Source: Intestinibacillus sp. Marseille-P6563 (GTDB taxonomy: Bacteria > Bacillota > Clostridia > Oscillospirales > Butyricicoccaceae). From it: 64,000 nt of DNA. The notes beneath the pieces are model-generated. The model searched no databases. It saw nothing but the letters and a program-made list of their open reading frames with translations, and was not told the DNA's origin. The translations under genes and the position numbers were made by a program. Positions 1 through 7,999 of this stretch are shown piece after piece. The DNA is taken from assembly GCF_900604335.1 (NCBI RefSeq), contig NZ_UWOD01000001.1, forward strand, positions 1,118,521-1,182,520. Reading direction: 5' to 3'. The first letter of the stretch is position 1. The number at the start of each line of letters is the position of its first letter.

Positions 1-321
1 GCCGCAGCCGGCAGGTTGCATCCAAAGCGATGATATCCGGATGAACGGCCATCAGTTCGTCAACCTCCCGCAGAGTCGGGGTGATGTAGACCGCGCTGTC
101 ATCATAATCGCGCTTGATGATACCAATGACCGGCAGATTAACTTGCGTTTGAATCTCGCGAATGTCTTCCGGAGTATTGGCGCGGATGCCAGCTGCACCG
201 CCTTCCAAAGCTGCTTTTGCCATTCGTCCCATAATAAAAGAAGAATGCAGAGGTTCGTGCGGCAATGCCTGACAGGATACGATCAGTTTGCCTTTCAGTT
301 GCTCGATGGTTTCTTTCATCC
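1..321 (-). CDS. nanE: N-acetylmannosamine-6-phosphate 2-epimerase, 5' part (runs off window)
   Basis: NanE converts ManNAc-6-P to GlcNAc-6-P in sialic acid and amino sugar catabolism. The ATG at 321 follows an AAAGGAGG site; the frame stays open to base 1, giving about 107 residues. It begins [20 protein letters not shown] and continues with the TIM-barrel pieces [30 protein letters not shown] and DIIALDAT, which are typical of the family. The 3' half lies outside the window, so the catalytic Lys/Glu cannot all be checked. It is separated by a terminator from the PTS operon to its right and is transcribed away from it. Confidence 0.85.
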
Positions 322-525
322 GAGTGCGCCTCCTTTGTTGATGGGTCCAGTATAACGCTTTTGAAATAAATTTCAAGCAATCTCTATTCTTCTGAAAGTA
401 CTTGCATCCTTTTCTATCTTCCCTCGCCGAAGCGTACAAAAAACCGACGTCCGTTTATCTAAGTTGCATGATTTCTTGCGTTTTCTTTCCTCTCTGCAGG
501 CTGTTTGAAAGAATGCCGTCTCTAC

Positions 526-568
526 ACAAAAACGACTACCCGTACCACTTCGGGTACGGGCAGCCGTT
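526..568 (-). terminator. Rho-independent terminator of the PTS/dehydrogenase operon
   Basis: On the minus strand a 16-bp stem (531-546 with 553-568, two G-U pairs) with a 6-nt loop is followed by TTTTTG. It lies just after the dehydrogenase stop codon and ends the operon that starts near 5720. Confidence 0.85.
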
Positions 569-571
569 ACG

Positions 572-1834
572 TTATTCTTCTGTTTTTTGAAAATGTTTCA
601 GCAAATATTGCTCAGCTTCTTCACACCAAATGCCACGATGCTTGCGACAAATCTCATCCAAGCGCGCAAAGCGCGGATCGGTCTTGCCCCGCTCGGCAAA
701 GTCATCGATTGCCGTCAACGGCAGATCGAGGTGGGGATAAATGACTTTCTTACCGCCCGGGATTTTGGGTAGGTTCAGGATGGTATCGGGCGCCGCGTCC
801 AGGCCGCCAATGTGCGTGACCATAAACGAAGGATTGATCTTACCCTCCTGCGACAGACGCAGCGATTCCAGCATATCCTCAGGCGAACCGCCCGATGTGC
901 CCACAATATGTGTGCCTTCATAATGCACATTGTAGAAATTGAACGGCACCTTAAATTGATGATCGGTCGGGCCAGCAAAGAAGTTCAGACATCCGTCATT
1001 GCCCAGGATCGCATCGCCCATTTCAACCAGCGGGCCAACCGGTGCAAAGACAAAAACATCGTCATAGCCTTTCCCACCGGCCAGTTCCTGCAAAGCGGCC
1101 ACGCCGTCGATATCGCGTGTATTGAGGTACACCAGCTGAATGCCCTGCGCAGCGGCCTGTTCCGGGGGGATCAGCGCCGCAGCGCGGGACAGGCGTGCTT
1201 CATCCATGTCTACAACTACCACGAGACCCGGCTGAATGGGGCCGTGCACAGCGTAATTGATCGCTCCAATCCCCATCGGGCCACCGCAGCCCAGCAGTGC
1301 CAGCTTGCCGCCCGGACGGATACCCATGCGGTGCTCATAGACGTACTGGGTGGTGTGGTACATGGCGTGATAGGTCCCGATGATACAGCTCATCGGCTCG
1401 GCCAGGGACGCATTGGCATAATACGACCCCTCATACGGCAGCACACAGTTAAGGTCAATGGCAATTTTGGGAATGATGCAGTAGGTCGCATTGCCGCCAA
1501 AGGTTTCATAGCTGTACCCAGCCGAATAGCCGGATTCCAGACCCATAGCGGGTTGGAGCACGAACTTTTCGCCCTTGCGGAAGCGACCGGTCAACGCACT
1601 GCCGACCTGTTCGATGATGCCGCAAAACTCATGGCCAGTGATGGCCGGATGCTCGGCAATATCGGGCGGCACCCGTTTGTGTTCAGGACCTTGTAACGCC
1701 GCTTTATACGTGGAAAGGCAAACGCTGTTGGAGATGACCTTGACCAGCAATTCCTCTTCCCCGATGGGCGGCAGCTCAAATTCTCGGATGTAAATGTCTT
1801 GTTTGCCCGCTAAGACCGCAGCTCTGGTTTTCAT
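572..1834 (-). CDS. Zinc-type medium-chain dehydrogenase, L-sorbose-1-phosphate reductase-like
   Basis: A 420-residue alcohol dehydrogenase-like (MDR) protein. It has the N-terminal GroES-like catalytic domain with GHEFCG near residue 68, the family signature ASLAEPMSCIIG near 143, and a Rossmann dinucleotide site LLGCGGPMG near 183. The length and the phrases YHTTQ and YEHRMGI resemble SorE, which reduces L-sorbose-1-P to glucitol-6-P. The ATG overlaps the stop of the PTS IICB gene (ATGA), so the two are translationally coupled and the substrate is probably a PTS-delivered sugar phosphate. The exact substrate is inference. Confidence 0.75.
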   Translation of the reverse strand: MKTRAAVLAGKQDIYIREFELPPIGEEELLVKVISNSVCLSTYKAALQGPEHKRVPPDIAEHPAITGHEFCGIIEQVGSALTGRFRKGEKFVLQPAMGLESGYSAGYSYETFGGNATYCIIPKIAIDLNCVLPYEGSYYANASLAEPMSCIIGTYHAMYHTTQYVYEHRMGIRPGGKLALLGCGGPMGIGAINYAVHGPIQPGLVVVVDMDEARLSRAAALIPPEQAAAQGIQLVYLNTRDIDGVAALQELAGGKGYDDVFVFAPVGPLVEMGDAILGNDGCLNFFAGPTDHQFKVPFNFYNVHYEGTHIVGTSGGSPEDMLESLRLSQEGKINPSFMVTHIGGLDAAPDTILNLPKIPGGKKVIYPHLDLPLTAIDDFAERGKTDPRFARLDEICRKHRGIWCEEAEQYLLKHFQKTEE

Positions 1835-3252
1835 GAGGAAACCCCCTCTTTTTGCTGGGCCACCAATTCTTGCAACAGTGCATCGAGCGCCTTATCTCCC
1901 ATATAGGTCTTGATCGACACAATGCGTTTGTTGGGCCAAGTCATTCGTACACGATCAACCAGATTTTCATGCACCACGATCACATCAGCTTCCGAAGGTA
2001 CATGCTCAATCGCAAAATGTTTGACCTCCAGATTTTCGACCCCGGCTGCTGCCAGCTTTTTGCGGAAGGTATTTGCGCCCATGCTGCTGCTTCCCATACC
2101 GGCATCGCAGGCAAAGGCAATAAAATGTACAGGTGCCTGGACGGCTACCGGCGTCTGCGTCTTCAAAGCATCGTTTAACAGATCCTTGCCCTCCTGCTTC
2201 ATAGCCTTGGACTGGGCACGCGAAGCAGCAAGCTGTTCGTCGGTGGTTTCGCGGGACATTTTGAGAATGGCCGATGCCACCAGGAAGCTGACAACAATAG
2301 CCACAATGACACCAGCTGCCACGCCAAGGAAATCGCCCTTGGGAGTGAGCATCAGATAAGCGAAGATCGATCCAGGGCTGGGACCAGCAACCAAGCCGAC
2401 ATCCAGCAGCGAGAACACCAGCGTACCAGCGCCGTTGCCGAGGATCATCGCAACAATAAGTATCGGATTCATCAGCACATAGGGGAAATAGATCTCGTGA
2501 ATGCCGCCCAGGAAGTGGACGATCATAGCACCAGGCGCCGAACGCTTGGCGTCACCCTTGCCGAACATCGCATAGGCGATGAGCAGACCAAGACCCGCAC
2601 CCGGGTTGGACGCAACCATAAAGTAAATGGATTTGCCAAACTCCATGGTCTGCTGCATGCCCAACGGATAATAGATACCCTGGTCGATGACGTTATTGAG
2701 GAACAGAACCTTGGCCGGTTCGTTGACCAGAGAAAGGATGGGCAGGAACCCGGTTTTAACAAGCTGCTGAATCAGGAACGAAACCAGGGTGTTGGCCTGT
2801 TCGATCAGCGGCCCGATGAACAAGAACGAACCAATGCACAGGAAGAAACCAATAATGCCCAGGGAGAAGTTATTGATGACCATTTCCAAGCCGGTCGGAA
2901 TCTTCTTCTCTACCATTTTGTCGAACTTTTTGATGATCCAGGCACTCAGGGGACCCATAATCATTGCACCCAGGAACATGGCGATATCAGCGCCAATGAT
3001 CAGGCCAATGGTGCCGATCGCACCTGCCACACCGCCGCGCTTATCATAAATCAGGCAGCCGCCGGTATAAGCCAGCAACAAGGGCAACAGATAGTTCAGC
3101 ATTGGGGCGATCAACTGCGCCAGATGTTCATTCGGCACCCAGCCAGTCTCCAAAAACAGTGCCGTGATGAATCCCCAAGCGATGAATGCGCTCATGTTAG
3201 GGATGACCATGGCGGTCAAAAAGCCGCCAAAGGCCTGTAACTTGCTTCGCAT
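1831..3252 (-). CDS. mtlA: PTS mannitol-type transporter subunit IICB
   Basis: The start is taken at 3252, where AGGAGG lies 8 bases before the ATG; a longer frame upstream has no ribosome site. The 473-residue protein has an N-terminal IIC domain of about 340 residues with many membrane segments (it begins MRSKLQAFGGFLTAMVIPNM) and a C-terminal IIB domain with the phosphocysteine motif FACDAGMGSSSMG near residue 385. The cognate IIA is a separate gene (4021-4449), as in many Firmicutes. It moves and phosphorylates a hexitol or related sugar across the membrane. Mannitol is the family call; with a sorbose-phosphate-type reductase next to it the true substrate could differ. Confidence 0.85.
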   Translation of the reverse strand: MRSKLQAFGGFLTAMVIPNMSAFIAWGFITALFLETGWVPNEHLAQLIAPMLNYLLPLLLAYTGGCLIYDKRGGVAGAIGTIGLIIGADIAMFLGAMIMGPLSAWIIKKFDKMVEKKIPTGLEMVINNFSLGIIGFFLCIGSFLFIGPLIEQANTLVSFLIQQLVKTGFLPILSLVNEPAKVLFLNNVIDQGIYYPLGMQQTMEFGKSIYFMVASNPGAGLGLLIAYAMFGKGDAKRSAPGAMIVHFLGGIHEIYFPYVLMNPILIVAMILGNGAGTLVFSLLDVGLVAGPSPGSIFAYLMLTPKGDFLGVAAGVIVAIVVSFLVASAILKMSRETTDEQLAASRAQSKAMKQEGKDLLNDALKTQTPVAVQAPVHFIAFACDAGMGSSSMGANTFRKKLAAAGVENLEVKHFAIEHVPSEADVIVVHENLVDRVRMTWPNKRIVSIKTYMGDKALDALLQELVAQQKEGVSS

Positions 3253-3271
3253 GAAATAAACCTCCTCTTTT

Positions 3272-4024
3272 TTATGGCAGCATGGTATAGCTGCCATCCT
3301 CCTCCATACGCAGGCAAATATTTGCCTTTTTGTGGCCGCCGAGTACACGTTCTACATTTTTGCGGTCGCTGCGTTCATAAAAGGCGCGGGCGTCGGCAGG
3401 ACACAGTCCCCCTTGAATCTTGCGGCGGATGAGCCGTTCCTCCAGCAAATCTGCTTGCGCCTCGATGAAAACCGTGTCATCACAGTAGGCGGTCAATGCA
3501 GCCCACCGGCCTTCGTCCAGCAACAGCCAGTTCCCCTCAAGCAGAACGATGTCTCCCGTCACATGCAAGCTGTCCTCGACCACATCATGCAGCGTTCGGT
3601 CGTAAATTGGCCACTTTACGTCCTGTGTCTGCAAGGCCACCAGCTTGCGGTGCAGTTTTTCTATATCAAAGGTTTCCGGACAACCTTTAATATCGCGCAT
3701 GGGAACCTCGCGTTCCCCGTCCCATACTGTGTGGGACAAAATATATTCCTGATGGTAATGGAAACCGTCCAAACCGATGGCCTGCACTGGGTGCACCCCC
3801 GCGGTCTGCCGGGAAAGCTGCTCTAAAAACAAAGCGGTTGTCGTCTTTCCCACACCCGGAGGTGCGGCCAAATAAACGATCACGCGTCGCTTTTTCTGCT
3901 CCCACAGCGCCGTCCATCGCCGCAGAAGCGGCAAAAATACCGTATCCATGGTTTGCTGTGGGTAAAAAATTTCGGTCATCAGCCCGTTCACGGTCATCTG
4001 AAAGGGCTTTGGTACGCCGCTCAT
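3272..4024 (-). CDS. P-loop kinase of the uridine kinase/phosphoribulokinase type
   Basis: A 250-residue cytosolic kinase with Walker A PPGVGKTTT near residue 57, the acceptor-side motif GLDGFHYHQ and the Walker B-like strand DIVLLEGNWLLLD. This matches the nucleoside/nucleotide kinase family often named putative fructose transport kinase. The ATG overlaps the IIA stop codon (ATGA), so it is coupled to the PTS genes. A role in phosphorylating an intermediate of the same sugar pathway is inference from position; no substrate can be read from the sequence. Confidence 0.7.
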   Translation of the reverse strand: MSGVPKPFQMTVNGLMTEIFYPQQTMDTVFLPLLRRWTALWEQKKRRVIVYLAAPPGVGKTTTALFLEQLSRQTAGVHPVQAIGLDGFHYHQEYILSHTVWDGEREVPMRDIKGCPETFDIEKLHRKLVALQTQDVKWPIYDRTLHDVVEDSLHVTGDIVLLEGNWLLLDEGRWAALTAYCDDTVFIEAQADLLEERLIRRKIQGGLCPADARAFYERSDRKNVERVLGGHKKANICLRMEEDGSYTMLP

Positions 4025-4449
4025 TGCAAGATCTCCTGCAATTCTTTGGTGGTTTTTGCTTGGTGAATGTGTTCCATCACGCTATCGTCCACAAACAAAT
4101 CGGTCAGTTCCGATAACATATCCAGATGCGCATCGGCATCCGCCGCCACCAGCGCTACCAGCAGCCCAACTTCTTCCCCGCTGGAAAACTGCACCGGCTG
4201 ATTGAGCTTAATCATAGAAAATCCGGTGCCCTTTGCCCCGGTTTCCGGGCGTGCATGGGGGATGGCCAGACCGGGCGCAATGATGATGTAATCGCCGTTC
4301 TTCGCAATGTTTTGGTAAATGCCGTCCAGATAGCGCGGCTCGGCCAGCCCATCTGCGATCAGGGGTTCCACCGACAGGCGGATAGCATCCTTCCAATCAG
4401 CGGCTCGATCAACGACAGCAATACGGTTGCAAAATGCTTGTTCTAACAT
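4021..4449 (-). CDS. PTS IIA component, mannitol/fructose type
   Basis: A 142-residue single-domain IIA protein (PTS_EIIA_2 fold). The phosphorylatable histidine sits in IAPGLAIPHARPE near residue 65. It takes phosphate from HPr and passes it to the cysteine of the IICB protein encoded two genes downstream. A GAAAGGA site precedes the ATG. The gene lies 14 bp after the regulator gene and overlaps the kinase start. Confidence 0.85.
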   Translation of the reverse strand: MLEQAFCNRIAVVDRAADWKDAIRLSVEPLIADGLAEPRYLDGIYQNIAKNGDYIIIAPGLAIPHARPETGAKGTGFSMIKLNQPVQFSSGEEVGLLVALVAADADAHLDMLSELTDLFVDDSVMEHIHQAKTTKELQEILQ

Positions 4450-4463
4450 AGGAATGGTCCTTT

Positions 4464-5681
4464 CTATTCAAAAATTGTTTGTATATGGCTTTTTAAATAC
4501 TCTTTCATAAGCTTCTGGAAGATGCGCGGAATTTCATCTTCCCGGCGCTGTAAAATGGCGTCCAGCAAATCATCACGGGAAAACAGCATATCGCTCACAG
4601 CGCCAATGACCTCACTGCGTTCGGCTTCCACCGGTACCACCATACCGATTGCCACCGTACAATCCTGCATATACGGGTCGGTGAAGACATCCCCCTCGGG
4701 ATAGGCGATCTGAAAACCCGGTTCCCGGGCGCCGGTCGTGCGAGCATGCAGGAAGGCCAAGCGATATTGCGGGATGATCTGGGTAAAGACTTGTTCCCGC
4801 TTGAAGATATCCTGATCGATCTGTTGCTGTTGTTCAGGTGTCTGGCCAAATTGCTGGCCAAAGAACCTCGTCAATCCGCAAAAGCCGGTACTAGATGGCA
4901 CATGATGCACAGCAAACCGATGGAGCAAAATACTTGCATCCCGGCTGATGGTGGACAGATGATGGATGGAATCCGTTAGGTGCTGTACATCCTCACCGCT
5001 ATCCGGCTCGTCCGGTTGCAGTGCATAAAACGAAATATATTGATGAATCTGCGCCATATCGGCATCGGTCAAAATGGGATGCACCCGTAAGACCTTTTTT
5101 TCGGACAGATCCAGCGGGAAGGTCGTCACAATAAAATCGACCTGTACGGCATGGATAAAGTCATTCTCTCGAAGCTCCTGCGCCAGATGCAGGCAAGCCA
5201 GACGAAAATCCTTTTCTTCTCCCGCCAGATCAATGCCATACCCCGGACGTTTACAGATTTCCAAGTGATGTGGATCGAACCAAGCTTCCAAGTCTTGTAG
5301 ATCATTGCTGATCGTAGATTCACTGACCTGTAAGGCAGAAGCAAAAGCCAAGATCTTGCTGGGACTGGTTTGCCGCAGCAGCAACGCAGCCAGCAAAGTC
5401 TGCCGTGCCTTTCGATTGCGGGGATCAAAGGCATCCGATTGCTGAATCTGGGTAAGCAGTCCTTCCCGGTCAGCATCCGCTCCGATCAGACTGATCCCCT
5501 GCCCGGCGATGGTTTCCATTTTCAGATGCCACGCTTCCAAAACCGGGGTCATGTTTTTCAGTTCCCGATACAGTGTACGCCGGCTGATGGACAACTGCGT
5601 GGCAATCTGATCCACACTGATGGGATGCTTGGCTTCTAATAAAATAAATAAAATCTGACTGGTACGTGGGTCAAGCTGCAT
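4464..5681 (-). CDS. BglG/MtlR-family PTS-responsive transcriptional regulator, short form
   Basis: The start at 5681 follows GGAGGTGG; the longer frame to 5705 lacks a site. The 405-residue protein has an N-terminal HTH_11 domain (SVDQIATQLSISRRTLYREL near 18-37), a second HTH near 105-135 (ALQVSESTISNDLQDLE), and a C-terminal IIA-like domain with the histidine in LAFLHARTTG near 310. Full MtlR proteins are about 690 residues with two PRDs and a IIB domain; here only a short middle part remains. I see no clear IIB cysteine loop. It is the first gene of the operon and probably activates it in response to PTS phosphorylation. Confidence 0.75.
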   Translation of the reverse strand: MQLDPRTSQILFILLEAKHPISVDQIATQLSISRRTLYRELKNMTPVLEAWHLKMETIAGQGISLIGADADREGLLTQIQQSDAFDPRNRKARQTLLAALLLRQTSPSKILAFASALQVSESTISNDLQDLEAWFDPHHLEICKRPGYGIDLAGEEKDFRLACLHLAQELRENDFIHAVQVDFIVTTFPLDLSEKKVLRVHPILTDADMAQIHQYISFYALQPDEPDSGEDVQHLTDSIHHLSTISRDASILLHRFAVHHVPSSTGFCGLTRFFGQQFGQTPEQQQQIDQDIFKREQVFTQIIPQYRLAFLHARTTGAREPGFQIAYPEGDVFTDPYMQDCTVAIGMVVPVEAERSEVIGAVSDMLFSRDDLLDAILQRREDEIPRIFQKLMKEYLKSHIQTIFE

Positions 5682-5722
5682 CTTTGTCCACCTCCTTCGG
5701 GCCATTTCTTTTTGGTGAATTC

Positions 5723-5752
5723 ATTATAACAAACCCAAAAACATGGATTCAA
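5723..5752 (-). promoter_or_regulatory. Sigma-A promoter of the PTS operon
   Basis: On the minus strand -35 TTGAAT (5747-5752) and -10 TATAAT (5723-5728) are 18 bp apart. They lie about 40 bp upstream of the regulator start codon. Confidence 0.75.
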
Positions 5753-5782
5753 CGCAAAGAAAAACATCCTTGTCAAAGCCAG

Positions 5783-5802
5783 TGTGCCAAATATTTGGCA
5801 CA
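5783..5802. promoter_or_regulatory. 20-bp perfect palindrome, probable operator of the PTS operon
   Basis: TGTGCCAAATATTTGGCACA is a perfect inverted repeat whose centre is about 40 bp upstream of the -35 box, an activator position. A further half-site GTGCCA follows at 5808-5813. MtlR-type activators bind TTG(T)GnCA-like half-sites, so the regulator encoded by the first gene is the likely ligand. This is inference. Confidence 0.6.
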
Positions 5803-5899
5803 GATTCTGTGCCACCATCCATCGAAAAGAAAGCGTTATTTTTATATATCCTTACCAAAAATATGCGTATTTTTAACCCTCCATAGAAGCTGTATCATA

Positions 5900-5939
5900 A
5901 AAAAGAGTACTGCAGCTTACAAGCTGCAGTACTCTTTTT
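5900..5939. terminator. Bidirectional Rho-independent terminator
   Basis: A perfect 19-bp inverted repeat (5900-5918 with 5921-5939), ending in A5 on one side and T5 on the other, with a 2-base loop. It ends the CoA-binding gene on the minus strand and shields the PTS operon promoter. Confidence 0.85.
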
Positions 5940-5969
5940 ACAGGCCGCATATCGGAACAAAAAGGCGTT

Positions 5970-6326
5970 TTATTCTTTATATAATTGAAGTCCTCGGAGC
6001 AAACATCCCTGAAGATAGGGAATCTGTTTGTCCTCGAGATAACGCAGCAGCGCTTCGCTGGATGCGCCCGGCTGAATAACAACCCCTCGAAAAGGCTTTT
6101 TGCATTCTTTGAGCAGTTCCAGTCCCCGATCCGCACGAATACATAAATCAATGATATCAATCTCTCCGGGCACTTCATTGATCGATTTGTATTCGCTGCC
6201 AACTGCATCGACTTGATATTCGTGCACCAGCATCGCCTGCTTGATTTTATAAGCATATTTTTCCGGATCGTGTGTATTTCCGACCACAACAAAGGATCTC
6301 TGCTTCATAACATCCGACAAGTCCAT
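5970..6326 (-). CDS. CoA-binding domain protein (YccU-like)
   Basis: A 118-residue Rossmann-fold protein. The start at 6326 follows GGAGG; upstream codons of the longer frame have no site. Motifs of the CoA_binding_2 family are visible: SFVVVGNTHDPEKYAYKI at the nucleotide loop, VDAVGSEYKSINEVPGEIDI in the middle, and VVIQPGASSEALL near the C terminus. Such proteins bind CoA or another nucleotide; their cellular role is not settled. It is followed by a strong terminator, so it is probably monocistronic. Confidence 0.75.
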   Translation of the reverse strand: MDLSDVMKQRSFVVVGNTHDPEKYAYKIKQAMLVHEYQVDAVGSEYKSINEVPGEIDIIDLCIRADRGLELLKECKKPFRGVVIQPGASSEALLRYLEDKQIPYLQGCLLRGLQLYKE

Positions 6327-6366
6327 ACAAAACCTCCGGTTTTTCCGATTGCCCGCACCGCTCGTA

Positions 6367-6738
6367 TCAGGTGATCTGCAACGATCCCTTGGCACCCATC
6401 AGCAACCGTACAACGTCGGGTGCATTGATGAGAACATACCGGGGATCCATCTGGTCTGCCTGGAATCCATTATGCTCCATGCACGCATTACAGATGCAGA
6501 CCTGGCCGCCCAATTTCAGGAATTCTTCCAACTGGCCTCCTACTTCCGGGAACGGCGCGCCGATGTCCACACCATTTGCGGCGCCGGGCTGTCCCAACGC
6601 AACTGCATGCACCATCAGAATAATGCTCGCGCTATGCCCTTGCTTCAGTGCATTGACACCCATCACTACCGCAACCGTCAAATTATTCGGGTTCTCTTTC
6701 CCTTCAAACAGGGTAACAACGAAATCGGTTTGTTTCAT
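6367..6738 (-). CDS. DsrE-family small protein
   Basis: A 123-residue protein starting at 6738 behind AAAGGAG. The fold signature is DsrE/DsrF-like: VVTLFEGKENPNNLTVAVVMGVNALKQG, then a conserved cysteine pair CICNACMEHNGF near residue 83 and a C-terminal MGAKGSLQIT. DsrE-like proteins carry or relay sulfur on cysteine. It lies about 40 bp from the CoA-binding gene on the same strand and may share its transcript. No sulfur pathway genes are nearby, so the role is open. Confidence 0.65.
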   Translation of the reverse strand: MKQTDFVVTLFEGKENPNNLTVAVVMGVNALKQGHSASIILMVHAVALGQPGAANGVDIGAPFPEVGGQLEEFLKLGGQVCICNACMEHNGFQADQMDPRYVLINAPDVVRLLMGAKGSLQIT

Positions 6739-6865
6739 ATGATCTGCACTCCTTTTTGCACACATGGATTGGACTATCGCAATGCTTGCTGTCCTTTTGA
6801 TGGCATTATCATAGATGGAATTTGGCAAAATTTCCGTGACAAGGTCACATGCCGATTAGTCAAAG

Positions 6866-6900
6866 CAAAAGCCCCGTATCCATACAGAATACGGGGCTTT
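6866..6900 (-). terminator. Original tRNA-Leu terminator, now at attL
   Basis: A 9-bp GC-rich stem (GCCCCGTAT with ATACGGGGC) is followed by TTTTG on the minus strand. It was the terminator of tRNA-Leu before integration; a second hairpin with the same stem but another loop is now next to the intact tRNA at 26046-26080. Confidence 0.75.
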
Positions 6901-6960
6901 TGTTGGTGCCGCCAGCCGGAATCGAACCGGCACGGTATTGCTACCGAGGGATTTTAAGTC
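6888..6960. repeat. attL of prophage 1 with 3' fragment of tRNA-Leu
   Basis: A 73-bp segment is repeated exactly at 26068-26140. It covers the last 57 bases of tRNA-Leu (6904-6960, from the anticodon loop to CCA) plus the base of its terminator stem. The homology stops at the base after 6960. This is the left junction of prophage 1. Confidence 0.95.
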
Positions 6961-7049
6961 AATAGATTTGTTTGAAATATAGCGTTTTATCGTCTATTGT
7001 TCGTTTTATACGCAAAATTAGTTCGAAATATTACGTATTTCGGAATACC

Positions 7050-7090
7050 GTAAACACCAAAACACCAGAATAAACACCAAATAAACACCA
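7050..7090. repeat. Integrase arm-type sites, attL side
   Basis: Repeats of ATAAACACCA occur at 7070-7079 and 7081-7090 (11-bp period), with related copies at 7050-7059 and about 7060. The same pair with the same period lies at the attR end (25985-26005). Arm-type binding sites for the tyrosine integrase are the simplest reading. Confidence 0.7.
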
Positions 7091-7095
7091 AAAAA

Positions 7096-7122
7096 GAGGG
7101 GGGCGTTCTCACGCCCCCCTCC
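7096..7122 (-). terminator. Terminator of prophage 1 late operon
   Basis: On the minus strand an 11-bp GC-rich stem GAGGGGGGCGT/ACGCCCCCCTC with a 4-base loop is followed by TTTTTT, 8 bp after the amidase stop. Confidence 0.85.
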
Positions 7123-7129
7123 GGTCATC

Positions 7130-7786
7130 TCAGCCGTACAGACCCGCACGATCATTGACTACAAAAATTTTAAGCGCATCCTCGGACAGGTTCAGTACGC
7201 CGTCGCCCTCGCCTTGAAGGCATCCTTGCTTGACCAACTTCGAGATGGTGGGCTTTGCCCAGTCCGGCATGTCGTCATAATATTTATAGCGCATTTCTTC
7301 CTCCGGTTCTGCGGCCAGTGCCGCTTTGAAATCGTCCCATAAGCTGGACTGCTCAACGAACGGCGCCGGGCAGTCCTTCCCTGTCACGTCGTAATGCCGC
7401 ACGACATTTTGAATGGGCACGCCATACCGCGCCATCAGCTCGCGTACCAGCGTCACTGTGCGCTCGATCGTGCCACGGCGCAGCACATAGCCCTTGCCGG
7501 TCAGGCACATCTCCACACCGATGCTGTTCGAATTGCGGCAGGTCGGATGCACATAGCGTTTCGCGCCCACATGCCATGCCTGCCGGTCCGGCGGCACGCT
7601 GTTCCAGACCTCATTTTCATCCACGAAGTAATGCGCGCTGGCTTTCACCACTTCCCGCGCAAAATAGTCGGCGTTGTTCTTCGCCGTGTCGCCCTGGTTG
7701 CTGGTCCAGTGTACGACGATATACTGAACATTTTTCAGCGTGCCACCGTAATTCCCATGGTTGCAGGCTTTGCTTTTAATTTCCAT
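7130..7786 (-). CDS. Phage N-acetylmuramoyl-L-alanine amidase (endolysin)
   Basis: A 218-residue endolysin. The start at 7786 follows GGAGG and overlaps the holin gene. The amidase_2 (PGRP-like) domain fills residues 1-150: YIVVHWTSNQGDTAKNNADY and AHYFVDENEVWNSVPPDRQAWHVG carry zinc-ligand histidines, GVEMCLTGKG is central, and VVRHYDVTGKDCPAPF carries the third ligand. The C-terminal 60 residues differ from the related enzyme of prophage 2 and probably bind the cell wall. It cuts the bond between MurNAc and L-Ala to release phage. Confidence 0.9.
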   Translation of the reverse strand: MEIKSKACNHGNYGGTLKNVQYIVVHWTSNQGDTAKNNADYFAREVVKASAHYFVDENEVWNSVPPDRQAWHVGAKRYVHPTCRNSNSIGVEMCLTGKGYVLRRGTIERTVTLVRELMARYGVPIQNVVRHYDVTGKDCPAPFVEQSSLWDDFKAALAAEPEEEMRYKYYDDMPDWAKPTISKLVKQGCLQGEGDGVLNLSEDALKIFVVNDRAGLYG

Positions 7787-7985
7787 CGGTTTTGACCTCC
7801 GGCAAACCGGCAATGCTGGTCAGCAGCGATACTACGCCAGCCAAAACAGCCGTAGACGCCACCAGAGGCCAGTTTACGCCGCCCATTGCTGTTGCTGCAC
7901 CGATGCAGCCAATCGCGGCCTGGGCGACCGTCTTGACCGCACGCACACCAGCGGCATGAAGCCACTTTTTCGTTTTTTCGCTCAT
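7776..7985 (-). CDS. Phage holin, r1t type
   Basis: A 69-residue membrane protein starting at 7985 behind AAAGGAG. WLHAAGVRAVKTVAQAAIGC, then two hydrophobic segments around a VNWPLVASTAVLAGVVSLLTS motif, are characteristic of r1t-like holins. It forms the membrane lesion that lets the endolysin reach the wall. Its 3' end overlaps the amidase start. Confidence 0.8.
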   Translation of the reverse strand: MSEKTKKWLHAAGVRAVKTVAQAAIGCIGAATAMGGVNWPLVASTAVLAGVVSLLTSIAGLPEVKTDGN

Positions 7986-7999
7986 GTTGGATACTCCTT

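Noticed and set aside
812-1696. 294-codon plus-strand frame
   Set aside because: Antisense of the zinc-type dehydrogenase; no initiation site or domain.
6904-6960. Second tRNA-Leu at attL
   Set aside because: Only the 3' 57 bases are present; no 5' acceptor, D arm or anticodon 5' stem.
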